From the NCBI RefSeq assembly GCF_016234775.1, contig NZ_JACRAH010000026.1:1-64000 (forward strand): 64,000 bases of DNA, written 5' to 3'. The notes under the pieces were generated by a model that was given only the letters and a program-made list of their open reading frames with translations, was not told the origin of the DNA and ran no database searches. Every line of letters begins with the position of its first letter. Positions within the stretch are counted from its first letter, which is position 1. The DNA comes from Aquabacterium sp. (lineage in GTDB: Bacteria; Pseudomonadota; Gammaproteobacteria; Burkholderiales; Burkholderiaceae_C). Positions 9,535 through 19,057 of this stretch are shown here, piece after piece. The position numbers and the translations under genes are program-made.

Positions 9535-11421
9535 GTGCCTGACACCTCGCGTCTTTCCGCCTTCGCCATGCCTGAACAGCTCACCTGGCGTGCCAGCCAG
9601 CTACCCGTGCAAGCTGACGTTGCGCGTGAGAACCAGAAAGTACAAGGCGCTCGCTTGCACATACGCAGCAGCCTGATCTGGCTGGTCGCTGCCTGCATGC
9701 TGCCAGGCATCTTGCTGAGTGCCTGGTTCATCGTCTCCGATTACCGGCAACACAAGGCGCAGGCCATCCAAAATGCCATCGCGATCGCACGCGCTGCCAC
9801 GGCCAATCTGGACCGCGATCTGGCCGGCACATCTGCTGCGTTGCGCGTGCTGGCCACCTCCAGCGCGCTGAACAACGATGACCTGGCGACCTTCTACACC
9901 CAGGCGCTGAACGCGCTGCCCTACCAGGCGGTGTCCAACTACGTGTTGATCGATGAGGCCGGCCGTCAGTTGCTCAACACGCTCAAACCCTGGGGCAGCC
10001 CACTGCCAACGGTTGGCGGGCCTCCCCAGTTGGGACGCATCTTCGACACGGGCGAACCGGTGCTCACCGATGTGTTCATCGGCCCCGTGACCGGCAAACC
10101 CATCCTGGCACTCGGCGTGCCGGTCAAACGCGGCAAACAAACGGTGTACAGCCTCAATGCCGGCATCTTCCCGGAACGCATCGCCAAAGTACTGTTGTCC
10201 CAGAACCTGCCGAGCCACTGGATCAGCGCCGTGCTGGACAGCAAGGGCCACATCGTGGCACGCACGCACGAGATGGACCGCTTCGTCGGCAAGCCAGCCG
10301 TACCAGACCTGATCCGCATGTCCAGGCAATCATCAGAAGGGGTGCTGGAAACCATCACACTGGAGGGCATCCCGGTGATCACGGCCTACAGCCGCTCCCG
10401 CGTATCGGACTGGTGCGTGGCCGTGGGCATCCCGCAGGCGCAGTTGACCGCCGAACTCAAGCGCTCGCTGATTACCCTGCTGATAGCCAGCATGCTGGTG
10501 TTCGCCTCGGCACTGTGGGTCGCGTGGCGCCTGGCGGTCACCCGCGTGATGCAGCCCGCCAACGAACTGCTCAAGCGCATGCAGGCCATCGCGCAAGGTC
10601 AGGAACCTGGCCCGGTTGATGTTCGCCATACCCCGCAAGAGTTCATCATGCTGGAGCACGGTTTCGCGGACATGAGCAAACGTCTTCGCGAACGCGAACA
10701 GGAACGCGACGCCAAACTGGCCGCCGAAGCCGCCAACCGAGCCAAAACGGCCTTCCTGTCGCGCATGAGCCATGAATTGCGTACGCCGCTCAATGCCGTG
10801 CTGGGCTTCACCCAGGTCCTGCAGCTCGACCACGGCGATCCCCTCACGGAACGCCAGCGCAACATGATCGGCCTGATCGACAGCGCAGGACAGCATTTGC
10901 TGAGCATGATCACCGACGTGCTGGATTTCTCTCGCATCGAGTCCGGGCAGTTGCGCATCGAGTTCGAACGGGTGGATGCCAGCAGCCTGGTCCAGGAGTG
11001 CCACCACATGATGGCCGCAGAGGCCAGCCAGGCCGGCCTGCAACTGATCGTCGCCGTCGACAGCCCGAGCGGCGCCGTGCGCGCTGACCGCACGCGCCTC
11101 AAGCAGGTCCTGCTCAACCTGTTGAGCAATGCGCTCAAATACACCCGTCCGGGCGGGCATGTCACGCTCAGCCTTCAGCGGCACGGGAGTCAGCTGCGAT
11201 TTGCCGTGCAGGACACCGGGTTGGGCATGTCACCCGACCAGCTCACCCACCTGTTCGAACCCTTCAACCGACTGGGGCGACACCACAGTGACAAACCGGG
11301 CACCGGCATCGGCCTGGTCATCTGCAAGCAACTGCTGGCGCTGATGAGCAGCGAACTGCAGGTTCGAAGCGAACCCGATCAAGGCAGCACGTTCTGGTTT
11401 GACCTGCCCGAGACCCCTTGA
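9535..11421 (+). CDS. Membrane sensor histidine kinase with extracytoplasmic sensor domain
   Basis: A 628-residue sensor kinase. A transmembrane helix at ~45-67 (LIWLVAACMLPGILLSAWF) leads into a periplasmic region of about 245 residues with Cache-like features. A second helix follows at ~313-335, then a HAMP-like linker, the HisKA phosphoacceptor (SRMSHELRTPLNAV, His413) and the ATPase domain (LLNLLSNALKYT, DTGLGM, GTGIGLVICKQL). The GTG at 9535 is preceded by a GAGG sequence; an ATG at 9568 is an alternative. No response regulator is adjacent, so it may signal through the hybrid kinase immediately downstream or a distant partner. Confidence 0.88.
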   Translation: MPDTSRLSAFAMPEQLTWRASQLPVQADVARENQKVQGARLHIRSSLIWLVAACMLPGILLSAWFIVSDYRQHKAQAIQNAIAIARAATANLDRDLAGTSAALRVLATSSALNNDDLATFYTQALNALPYQAVSNYVLIDEAGRQLLNTLKPWGSPLPTVGGPPQLGRIFDTGEPVLTDVFIGPVTGKPILALGVPVKRGKQTVYSLNAGIFPERIAKVLLSQNLPSHWISAVLDSKGHIVARTHEMDRFVGKPAVPDLIRMSRQSSEGVLETITLEGIPVITAYSRSRVSDWCVAVGIPQAQLTAELKRSLITLLIASMLVFASALWVAWRLAVTRVMQPANELLKRMQAIAQGQEPGPVDVRHTPQEFIMLEHGFADMSKRLREREQERDAKLAAEAANRAKTAFLSRMSHELRTPLNAVLGFTQVLQLDHGDPLTERQRNMIGLIDSAGQHLLSMITDVLDFSRIESGQLRIEFERVDASSLVQECHHMMAAEASQAGLQLIVAVDSPSGAVRADRTRLKQVLLNLLSNALKYTRPGGHVTLSLQRHGSQLRFAVQDTGLGMSPDQLTHLFEPFNRLGRHHSDKPGTGIGLVICKQLLALMSSELQVRSEPDQGSTFWFDLPETP

Positions 11422-11589
11422 ACGACGCGCCCTGCTGTTGCATAGTCCCCCCAGCCAAGCCTGATTTGGTGAAGGGCGCTATTCCGCTTGAATGACCCTT
11501 TCGCTATCCTGTGTATCCCGATGCGGTGCCTGAGCCTTTCTGGTGGCTGCATACCCGCGCGTTGACGGCCGTCAGGCCAGGGAGGCTGC

Positions 11590-14211
11590 ATGCGTCTTTC
11601 TCAGCGTCAAACGTATCAGCATGGCACCAGGGTGGACGCCTTGAGCGACATACGGCATGAACGTGTAGATCTGTCGGCGCTGATGAGTGCCATCCCTGAC
11701 CTTGTCTGGGTGAAGGATCTGGATGGCGTCTATCTCGCCTGCAACCCCGAGTTCGAAAAGTTCTTCGGCGCCCGGGAAGCGGACATCATCGGCAAGCGGG
11801 ACCATGATTTTGTCGGGCTAGAACAAGCTGAGTACTTCCGCCAGAGTGATCTGGCCGCCATGGCAACCGGGCGCTCGCACACATCGGAATCGCTGATCAC
11901 CTATGCCAGCGATGGGCGCCAGGTGCTGGTGCAATCGGTCAAGACGCCACTGTTCGACGCGCACGGCCTCCTCTACGCTGTCGCCGGCGTATCCCGTGAC
12001 ATCACAGCCCTGCGACAGACTCAACAGGAACTCAAGAAGGTCAACCGAGCCTCTCGCCTGCTGGCTGAAACCAGCAGCATGCTGATTCACGCCGCCACAG
12101 AAGACGACCTCTTGCATCAGGTGTGCGAGCTCGCTGTCAAAGAGGCTGGCTACCTGATGGCATGGATTGGAGAAGGCCGCCACGATGAGATTCGTACCGT
12201 CCATCCGATTGCCTGGGCTGGTGGTGCATCCGACTATCTGGGTGGATTGCGCTTTTCATGGGGCAACGACGAACGTGGCCATGGCCCCTGCGGCACCGCC
12301 ATCCGCACGATGCAGCCCGTGTGCAACCAGAACTTCCTGACCAACCCGGCCATGGCCCCCTGGCGTGATGCGGCGCTTCGGCATGGCTTTCAATCGTCCG
12401 CCGGACTGCCCTTCAAGCTGGACGACAACAAAATCGGCGTGCTCTCGCTCTACGCGGCGGAGCCTGATGCCTTTCAGGCTGACGAAATCGACCTGTTGAC
12501 CCGGATGGTTGGGACGCTGAGCTATGGTCTCAATGCCACCCGCGCTCGGCACAGCCGGGACCAGGCGCTGACGGCGCTCAAAGAAAGCGAGTTCATGTTT
12601 CGATCCCAGTTCGATCTGGGCAACATCGGCATCAACATCACCACGCCGGACAAACGCTGGGTGCGCTACAACCGCCGCTATTGCGAGATGCTGGGGTACA
12701 CCGAAGACGAACTTCGGCAGATGAAGTGGGAGCACCTCGTCCACCCGGAAGACCGGGCCGCGGCCCTGGCAAGCTACCAGCGGCTCCTCAACGGTGAGGT
12801 TGATCACTACCAGATGGACCAGCGCGCCGTGCGCAAGGACGGACGCATCATCGATCTGACCGTCTCGGTGGCCAGCTACCGTGCGGACGGACAGACCCAA
12901 CTGGTCATCGCCTCGCTGCTGGATGTGACCGACAAGCTGCAGACCCAGCGCGAGTTGCAGCAGTATCGACAGGAGCTCGAACAGTTAGTGTGCCAGCGTA
13001 CGCGGGAGCTGGAACAGGCCCGCAACGAGGCCGTCAAGGCCAACCAGGCCAAAAGCACCTTCCTGGCCAACATGAGCCACGAGATACGCACCCCGATGAA
13101 CGCCATCATCGGCTTGCTCGCGCTGCTCAAGCGAGACGTCACCGAGCCTGTTCACGCGCAGAGGCTGGAGCAAGCCGACGCTGCATCTGCCCACCTGCTG
13201 CAGATCATCAACGACATCCTGGACATCTCCAAGATCGAAGCGGGGCGCCTGACCCTGGCAGAACGCGACTTCGACTTGCGCGATGTCGTCGCCCATGTAT
13301 TCGACATGGTGCGCGTGCGCGCCACACAAGCCAAAGTGGACTTGGTACAAGACCTCGACCCCTCCCTGCCCAAGTACCTGCATGGCGACGACATGCGCCT
13401 GCAGCAAATCTTGTTGAACTTTGCGAGCAACGCCGTCAAATTCACCGAAAGAGGCAGGGTGTCACTGTCGGTCAAACTGGTGAAACCGACCGAACACGAT
13501 CGCAGTGACCAGACGTGGTTGAAGTTGTCACTGGAGGACACCGGCATTGGCATTGCCCCCGACAAGCTCGATGACCTGTTCAAGGCCTTTGAACAAGTCG
13601 ACCGCTCTTTGACCAGGCGCTATGGCGGCACCGGCCTGGGTCTGGCCATCAGCAAGAGGCTGGCCGAGCTCATGGGCGGGCGCATTGGCGTGCGCAGCCA
13701 GCCCGGGTTGGGCAGCAGCTTCTGGGTCGAACTGCCCTTCTCGCCAGCCCGACAAAGCCCCGGTGACCCCGAAGCGCGCGCGCGGGCCCTGCAACCCTTG
13801 CGCCTGGATCAACTCAAAGGCCTGCGCGTGCTGCTGGCAGAAGACAACGCCATCAACCGGCTGGTGACCATCGAGGGGCTGGCCGGCTCGGGCATCGAGT
13901 TCGACGTGGCCCTCAATGGCGAAGAAGCTGTGCTCAAGGCCAGCCGCCATCAGTACGACCTCATCCTCATGGACGTACAGATGCCCCTGATGAACGGGCT
14001 GGAAGCCACGCAGTTGATACGCCAGCTAGCCGGATACGGCGGCACGCCCATCCTGGCCATGACGGCCAACGCGTTCGAGGAAGACCGCCGTGAGTGCCTC
14101 GCGGCGGGCATGACAGATCACATCAGCAAGCCCATCTCTCCACATTTGCTGCAAGAGCGCATCGCCCACTGGGCGGGCATGTGTCCCGGCGACAGGCCGC
14201 GCGACAGCTGA
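11590..14211 (+). CDS. Hybrid sensor histidine kinase/response regulator (PAS-GAF-PAS-HisKA-HATPase-REC)
   Basis: An 873-residue soluble hybrid kinase with no transmembrane helix. The order is a PAS domain (~30-145, [18 protein letters not shown]), a GAF domain (~150-325, with GPCGTAIRT), a second PAS/PAC (~335-460, [17 protein letters not shown]) and a coiled-coil linker. Then come HisKA ([15 protein letters not shown], His497), the ATPase ([18 protein letters not shown]) and a receiver domain ([11 protein letters not shown]; phosphoacceptor Asp795 in LMDVQMP). GGGAGG lies 4 bases before the ATG at 11590. It is one of two kinases in a row with no DNA-binding regulator; a phosphotransfer protein must act elsewhere. 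Confidence 0.9.
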   Translation: MRLSQRQTYQHGTRVDALSDIRHERVDLSALMSAIPDLVWVKDLDGVYLACNPEFEKFFGAREADIIGKRDHDFVGLEQAEYFRQSDLAAMATGRSHTSESLITYASDGRQVLVQSVKTPLFDAHGLLYAVAGVSRDITALRQTQQELKKVNRASRLLAETSSMLIHAATEDDLLHQVCELAVKEAGYLMAWIGEGRHDEIRTVHPIAWAGGASDYLGGLRFSWGNDERGHGPCGTAIRTMQPVCNQNFLTNPAMAPWRDAALRHGFQSSAGLPFKLDDNKIGVLSLYAAEPDAFQADEIDLLTRMVGTLSYGLNATRARHSRDQALTALKESEFMFRSQFDLGNIGINITTPDKRWVRYNRRYCEMLGYTEDELRQMKWEHLVHPEDRAAALASYQRLLNGEVDHYQMDQRAVRKDGRIIDLTVSVASYRADGQTQLVIASLLDVTDKLQTQRELQQYRQELEQLVCQRTRELEQARNEAVKANQAKSTFLANMSHEIRTPMNAIIGLLALLKRDVTEPVHAQRLEQADAASAHLLQIINDILDISKIEAGRLTLAERDFDLRDVVAHVFDMVRVRATQAKVDLVQDLDPSLPKYLHGDDMRLQQILLNFASNAVKFTERGRVSLSVKLVKPTEHDRSDQTWLKLSLEDTGIGIAPDKLDDLFKAFEQVDRSLTRRYGGTGLGLAISKRLAELMGGRIGVRSQPGLGSSFWVELPFSPARQSPGDPEARARALQPLRLDQLKGLRVLLAEDNAINRLVTIEGLAGSGIEFDVALNGEEAVLKASRHQYDLILMDVQMPLMNGLEATQLIRQLAGYGGTPILAMTANAFEEDRRECLAAGMTDHISKPISPHLLQERIAHWAGMCPGDRPRDS

Positions 14212-14248
14212 GGTCTAAACTGAGAAAAGGATCACTCCGAACCGCTCC

Positions 14249-15031
14249 ATGATTCCCAATAGCTGGCACACCTACGATCAATACGGCTACGCCCTGGTGG
14301 CGATAGTGGGCACCTTCGCCGCGGTGGCCATCATCCAATGGGCGATTCAGCATTCACGCTGGGCGGAGTGGGCCCGCACGCTGCACGGTGTGGCGCCGCC
14401 GTTCATCAACATCATCGGTGTGCTGTTCGGCCTGACCTTGGCTTTCCTTGCCAATGACACCTGGAGCGCCCACGATCGAGCGATGCAGGCGGTCTACAAG
14501 GAAGCGGATGCCCTCCAGAGCATCCATACGCTGTCCAACAAGCTGCCCTACACCTTGCAGACCCAGACGCGTGATGCCCTGCTGTCCTATGCCCGTGCCA
14601 TCGCAGAGGAATGGCCTCAACTGGCCAGACGCCACCAGAGCCGAGAAGTGCGCCAGCGAGCCGACACGCTGATGAGCCTTTTGTCCAGTGATGAAATGGC
14701 CAAGGCTGCAGGCAGCAATGTGCAGTCATTGATGCTGCACAAGGCCAGCGAGCTGCGTGACGAGCGCAACCAGCGCGTCGGCCTGAGCCAGACGCACGTC
14801 AACCCGCTCAAGTGGCTGGGCATGGCCTTCCTGGGGCTGTTGACGCTGATGTCCGTCGCGGTGGTGCATGTGGACAACCCACGCGCGGCCTTCGTGGCCA
14901 TCATGCTGTTTGCGCTGGCGGCCGCCCCCACGGCTGCCATCGTGCTGATCCAGGGCAACCCGTTTCAGGAACCCACGGCCGTGACAGCGGCACCGATCGA
15001 ACGCGTCATCCTCGACATCACGCCCCACTGA
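14249..15031 (+). CDS. DUF4239 (bestrophin-like) membrane protein
   Basis: A 260-residue membrane protein with four hydrophobic helices: ~14-32, ~47-70 (INIIGVLFGLTLAFLANDTW), ~190-208 and ~213-235. A long helical soluble loop (~75-185) carries YKEADALQSIHTL and other amphipathic stretches. This layout and the GLTLAFLAND motif are typical of DUF4239 proteins, sometimes described as bestrophin-like; their function is not established. It follows the hybrid kinase by 37 bases on the same strand and may be cotranscribed with it. Confidence 0.75.
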   Translation: MIPNSWHTYDQYGYALVAIVGTFAAVAIIQWAIQHSRWAEWARTLHGVAPPFINIIGVLFGLTLAFLANDTWSAHDRAMQAVYKEADALQSIHTLSNKLPYTLQTQTRDALLSYARAIAEEWPQLARRHQSREVRQRADTLMSLLSSDEMAKAAGSNVQSLMLHKASELRDERNQRVGLSQTHVNPLKWLGMAFLGLLTLMSVAVVHVDNPRAAFVAIMLFALAAAPTAAIVLIQGNPFQEPTAVTAAPIERVILDITPH

Positions 15032-15050
15032 AGCTCGCTGCGAGCCACGA

Positions 15051-15284
15051 TCAGTAATGCGGCGGCAACTCGTCGCGCAAACTGCGGAAGCTTCCCTGGC
15101 TGGTATCGGTGGACTGCTGGCGCAACTGCAACACCTCGCGGATCAGCATGTCGATCTGCTGCTGTTGGCGCACGATCAGCTGATTGAGATCCTCCACCAG
15201 ATCTTCGGTGAAGCTGGCCTTGATCTCCAGATCGGTCAGGCGCTTGTCGATGAGGTCGCTTTGTTCCATGCTGCTATTGGACAT
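15051..15284 (-). CDS. slyX: SlyX family protein
   Basis: A 77-residue coiled-coil protein with the SlyX pattern: LIDKRLTDLEIKASFTEDLV, then EDLNQLIVRQQQQIDMLIRE, ending in the conserved RDELPPHY. SlyX proteins are small, widespread and of unknown function. The gene starts 6 bases downstream of the DHH phosphoesterase stop codon, so it is the last gene of that operon. Confidence 0.9.
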   Translation of the reverse strand: MSNSSMEQSDLIDKRLTDLEIKASFTEDLVEDLNQLIVRQQQQIDMLIREVLQLRQQSTDTSQGSFRSLRDELPPHY

Positions 15285-15289
15285 GATAT

Positions 15290-16249
15290 TCACGCACCCC
15301 AGGCAGCCTCGGCAAACGCCTGAATGAAACGCGACAGCAAGTCGGAGGGCAGGGCATCGATGCCCGCCGCCCGTGCCCGGCCATTGCCGCCAAAGGTCTG
15401 GCACACGGCTTCAGCGCCCGACGGCCTGTTCAAAGGCGCCCTTACGCTGACCGAGTAGCTGCCGTCGGCCTGCTGGCGCAGCACGGCATGGGCCCGATCC
15501 GGCTGTGCGTTGGCCAGTTCGTTGGCGAGCACACCCATCACGCGCCGGGCCCAGGGCGCATCGGGCAGGCACAGCACCTGCGCGCCAGGCCCCTGCCACA
15601 GAGGCTGAAGCGATGCCGCCTGCTGCAGGTCGGCCTGGCGCTGCGCGTCCAACTCGTCGATGATCGGCTCGGCTGCCAGCATGTCCAGGGGATCGCGGTA
15701 AGCCTGCATGCAGCGGTACAGGTGCTGCGGGGCCAGCAGCACGTCCAGTTCAGAGTCACCGTAGGCGTTGTAGTTGATGGCTTCACCCATGCGCTGGAGC
15801 GCCGCACGCGCCGGCGCATCGAAGCCGGAGGCCTTGGCCAGCGCATCGGCCACCTGCGCGAGGTTGTCGCCATAGGCGCCCACCAGCGCCCAGGCGCGGC
15901 TGGCGCCATGGATCAGGCGATCCACCAGCAAGCTGGTGCACACATCACGCCCCAGGTCCACATGGGCAAGCAACAAGGGGTGCTGAGGGACCTCGCCCGT
16001 GGCGTGGTGATCGACATAGCGAATGCGCACGCCTCGCGCCAACAGCGCATGCAGGGCGGCCTGGTTGCGCTGCATGGACAGGTCAAACACATTCACCTCG
16101 TCGCCCGCGCGCGCCTGGACGCGGCTCAGCAAGGTGATCTCGCGCTTGAGGCCGGTGATCAGGGTGGCCTCGGCCGGCTCGAACCAGCGCCATTGCACCG
16201 TGGCACACAAGCCATCGGCATCGCCATTGCAGACATCGAAGCGCTGCAT
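15290..16249 (-). CDS. DHH-family phosphoesterase
   Basis: A 319-residue protein with DHH superfamily features: DVCNGDADGLCA at the N-terminus, YVDHHATGEVP as the DHH motif, and a C-terminal DHHA1-like motif in FGGNGRARAAGIDALP. DHH proteins use two manganese ions to cleave phosphoester bonds in oligonucleotides, nucleotides or polyphosphate. The substrate cannot be told from sequence; this short form is not RecJ. Its ATG lies two bases after the stop codon of the APH/kinase gene, so the two are tightly coupled. Confidence 0.8.
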   Translation of the reverse strand: MQRFDVCNGDADGLCATVQWRWFEPAEATLITGLKREITLLSRVQARAGDEVNVFDLSMQRNQAALHALLARGVRIRYVDHHATGEVPQHPLLLAHVDLGRDVCTSLLVDRLIHGASRAWALVGAYGDNLAQVADALAKASGFDAPARAALQRMGEAINYNAYGDSELDVLLAPQHLYRCMQAYRDPLDMLAAEPIIDELDAQRQADLQQAASLQPLWQGPGAQVLCLPDAPWARRVMGVLANELANAQPDRAHAVLRQQADGSYSVSVRAPLNRPSGAEAVCQTFGGNGRARAAGIDALPSDLLSRFIQAFAEAAWGA

Positions 16250-16251
16250 GA

Positions 16252-17751
16252 TCAGACTGCCTTTCCTGGCGGTGCCATGTTCAGCCAGCGACGCGTCAGA
16301 TCGGCGGCCGACCAGGTCTGGCGGGCATCCACATCCAGCGCTTCGGGGCCTTCTTCAGGCAGCAAGGCATCCCCGCCATGGGCCTGCCTGGCCAGCACCG
16401 CCAGATCGGCTTCGGAAGGGTCTCCACCTTTGGCCTGCCGGTGCTGGATGCGCTCCTGCAAGACGGGCAAAGGGGCGTGGCAATGCAGGATGGCGAACGG
16501 CACGGCGCGGTCACGCGCCAGTTGCCTGAAATGGGCGCGCTCTGACGCATCGAGAAAAGTCGCATCCACGATGACGGGGTAGCCGCACGACAGGGCCAGT
16601 GCGGCCAGTTCGTGCAATCGCGCGTAGGTCGCTTGCGTAGAAGCACGGTCGTACTGCCCCGTGCCCAGCAGTTGCCTGCGGATCACATCGGAGCGCAGAC
16701 GCACGGCACCCGCGGCCATCAACATCGGCGCAGACACATGACTCTTGCCCGAGCCGGACAGCCCATGCGTGATCAACAGCGCAGGCCGCGTGGGCTCGAT
16801 CAGCTGCAAAGCCAACGCGAGGTAATCCGGCCCTTCGGCCGCAGGTGCCCGATCCTGATCCGCTTGCTGATCCTGGCGCAGTCGGGCCACCAGTGCCCTC
16901 ACCAGCGCCCGGTAGACCAGGTAATAGCGCAGGACGGGCAAGCCGGCATGGTCACCACGGGCATCCAGATACGCGTTGATGAAGCGCCAGGCCAGGTCGG
17001 CGCGCGCATGCGCCATCAGGTCCATGGCCAGAAAGGCGATGTCGCTGAGCCCGTCTATCCAGCGCAGGGCAGGGTCGAACTCGATGCAGTCAAAAGCCGT
17101 GACCTCGTCACCCAGCACCACGGCATTGGCCAGATGCAGGTCGCCATGGCCCTCGCCGACACGGCCTTGTTCCTTGCGCTGCTGCCACAGCGGCTGCAAG
17201 CGGCGCGCCTCATCCTGCAACCACGGCTGCAGCCGGGCGCAGGCATCCTGGCAGCCATGCTCGGCCAGGCCCGTCAGCAGCACGTCCACCGGCTGGGTGA
17301 TGCCCTGCGGGCTGCCCCAGTCGGTATCAGGCCCTGCGACGGCGGCCTGCGCATGAAACGCCGCCAGGCGCCGGGCCAGTTTATCCAGATGCACGGCCTG
17401 CAGGGTGTCGGCGGTCAGGTGCTCGCTGAGCAGGGCGCCAGGTGCGAACTGCTTCATTTGCAGAACGTACTCGAAGGGCTGGCCTGTGCCGTTCAGAACC
17501 GGTGCGGCGGCAGAGCCGGTGAGCGCGTGCACGCCGAGGTAGATGTCTGGCGCCAAACGGCGGTTGAGCTGCAACTCGACCTCGCACAGGTGCTGGCGCG
17601 TGCGCAGCTCACTGAAGTCCAGAAACGACAAATGCACGGGCTTCTTGATCTTCCAGGCACATTGCCCGTCCAGCAGCACCCAGGAGATGTGCGTCTCGAC
17701 CAGTTGCGCGTGCCACTGTTGTTGCAGGGTGCGAACCAGTTCGAGCGACAT
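16252..17751 (-). CDS. Bifunctional aminoglycoside phosphotransferase-like / P-loop kinase fusion protein
   Basis: A 499-residue two-domain protein. Residues ~1-310 form an APH-like kinase fold with GHGDLHLANAVV (catalytic loop) and FDCIEFDPALRWIDGLSDIA (metal-binding aspartate region). Residues ~320-490 form a P-loop NTPase of the AAA_33/zeta-toxin-like type with ITHGLSGSGKSHVS (Walker A, near residue 330) and the downstream LRSDVIRR. Fusions of this type are common in proteobacteria but uncharacterised; antibiotic resistance should not be inferred. GGGAGA lies 7 bases before the ATG at 17751. It is followed almost directly by the DHH and slyX genes. Confidence 0.82.
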   Translation of the reverse strand: MSLELVRTLQQQWHAQLVETHISWVLLDGQCAWKIKKPVHLSFLDFSELRTRQHLCEVELQLNRRLAPDIYLGVHALTGSAAAPVLNGTGQPFEYVLQMKQFAPGALLSEHLTADTLQAVHLDKLARRLAAFHAQAAVAGPDTDWGSPQGITQPVDVLLTGLAEHGCQDACARLQPWLQDEARRLQPLWQQRKEQGRVGEGHGDLHLANAVVLGDEVTAFDCIEFDPALRWIDGLSDIAFLAMDLMAHARADLAWRFINAYLDARGDHAGLPVLRYYLVYRALVRALVARLRQDQQADQDRAPAAEGPDYLALALQLIEPTRPALLITHGLSGSGKSHVSAPMLMAAGAVRLRSDVIRRQLLGTGQYDRASTQATYARLHELAALALSCGYPVIVDATFLDASERAHFRQLARDRAVPFAILHCHAPLPVLQERIQHRQAKGGDPSEADLAVLARQAHGGDALLPEEGPEALDVDARQTWSAADLTRRWLNMAPPGKAV

Positions 17752-17768
17752 GGCGGTATCTCCCTTGC

Positions 17769-18401
17769 TCACGCCACTGGCTTGCGCCACACACTGGCCA
17801 GCCAGGGTTGTTGATCACGCGGCAAGCCTTCGGGCCGGTAGTAGTGCGTCAACTCGACAAAACCGGCGCCGATCATGAAGGCGCGCCAGCCTGCCAGCTC
17901 GTGGTACGCGCCATATCGCCCGGCCTGCCAGCCTTCCTCACCTTGCCCGCGGGGGTTGGAGCTGAACAATACACCGCCCGGCCTCAGCGCCGCATGCAAG
18001 TGGGTGAGCACCTGCGGCAAGGCCTGGCTGGGTACGTGGAACAAGGATGCATTGGCAAAAATGCCGTCGAAGCGGGCCGCAGGCAGGTCCAGCGCCAGAA
18101 AGCTCTGCTCCAGCACCTCGCAACCACTGTGTTCGCGGGCCATGGCGGCGAAGCTGGGCGTGCCTTCCAGGCCCGTGGCACGGTGCCCGAGCAGGGTAAA
18201 GGTTTTCAGATCTCGACCGGGGCCGCAGCCAAGGTCCAGGATCTCGAACGGAGCCATGCCCTGAATGTGGCTCAGCAGGGCGCGGATGTTCTGACTGACA
18301 TCGTGGTCACGCGTGCCCTGCCAGAACTGCGCCGCTCTCGCTTCGTAGTACGCGATGGTGTCTGACTCGATGCGCTGCAGGATGTCCGGTGTGAGGTCCA
18401 T
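17769..18401 (-). CDS. Class I SAM-dependent methyltransferase
   Basis: A 210-residue protein with the SAM-binding motif ILDLGCGPGRDLKTF, the acidic second-strand position LEGTPSF, FANASLFHVPSQALPQVL and the post-motif LRPGGVLFSSNPRG. The substrate is unknown. The start at 18401 (MDLTPDILQRIES) fits the family's usual N-terminal helix; a longer frame to 18512 adds unrelated residues. It precedes the APH/kinase gene by 17 bases and heads the minus-strand run that ends with slyX. Confidence 0.82.
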   Translation of the reverse strand: MDLTPDILQRIESDTIAYYEARAAQFWQGTRDHDVSQNIRALLSHIQGMAPFEILDLGCGPGRDLKTFTLLGHRATGLEGTPSFAAMAREHSGCEVLEQSFLALDLPAARFDGIFANASLFHVPSQALPQVLTHLHAALRPGGVLFSSNPRGQGEEGWQAGRYGAYHELAGWRAFMIGAGFVELTHYYRPEGLPRDQQPWLASVWRKPVA

Positions 18402-18616
18402 CCCTTCATGGTGACACAGGATGGGGGGATGACCTACGAAACCCATCGCCTGCCCAGGCAACCATGAAATTCCGGACAAAACAGGGCTTGCCGAAAAACC
18501 CGTTGACGACACACTACGCCGAGCGGTACTCCTTCACGCTCACGCCCGTTTTATCGCGTCAGCCCCTGTGCCCAGGGGGCCGGCTTCGCCCCACAAGACC
18601 CCTCGTATCTGGGACC

Positions 18617-18904
18617 ATGTCTCAAGCCAGCTCAAACCTGACTGACATGTGGATACCTGACTCGATTTACAAAAAACTGCCCGCGCTCTACGCCGCAGCT
18701 GGCGTAGCGCTCCTGCCTGCATTCGGCATCACCGGCCCCAGCGTGCTCAGTGCCGCCATGCTGGTCACGGCTGGCGTGCTCACCGCCTTGTGGCGTTACA
18801 AGCATCGCCAAGCCACCGAAGCCGACTCCACCCTGACCCACAAAGATGAATGGGCCCAGCGGCGCGAGCGTCGGCTGGAAGCAGCGCGCATGCGTGGGCA
18901 TTGA
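18617..18904 (+). CDS. Small membrane protein of unknown function
   Basis: A 95-residue product with two hydrophobic stretches at ~17-36 (LPALYAAAGVALLPAFGI) and ~39-57 (SVLSAAMLVTAGVLTALW). A strongly charged tail follows (RYKHRQATEADS, WAQRRERRLEAARMRGH). I do not recognise a family. The ATG at 18617 is chosen because the longer frame from 18464 starts with unconserved low-complexity sequence. It stands alone on the plus strand before the alpha-2-macroglobulin gene. Confidence 0.5.
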   Translation: MSQASSNLTDMWIPDSIYKKLPALYAAAGVALLPAFGITGPSVLSAAMLVTAGVLTALWRYKHRQATEADSTLTHKDEWAQRRERRLEAARMRGH

Positions 18905-19057
18905 ATCAGCACGCGACAGCACCAGGCAGCCTGGTACGCCCTGCCACCATCCTCTTTAAGGGGGTTGGTATCCCCACACGCCCAGGCGTGACCCCGCCGT
19001 ATAGTTTCGCGATCGCTGGATGCCCATCATCCAGCCGCCAAACAGGGGAAAAGCGCC

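Noticed and set aside
16252-17751. Aminoglycoside resistance gene
   Set aside because: The APH-like fold is shared by many non-resistance kinases, and this fusion is not a known resistance enzyme.
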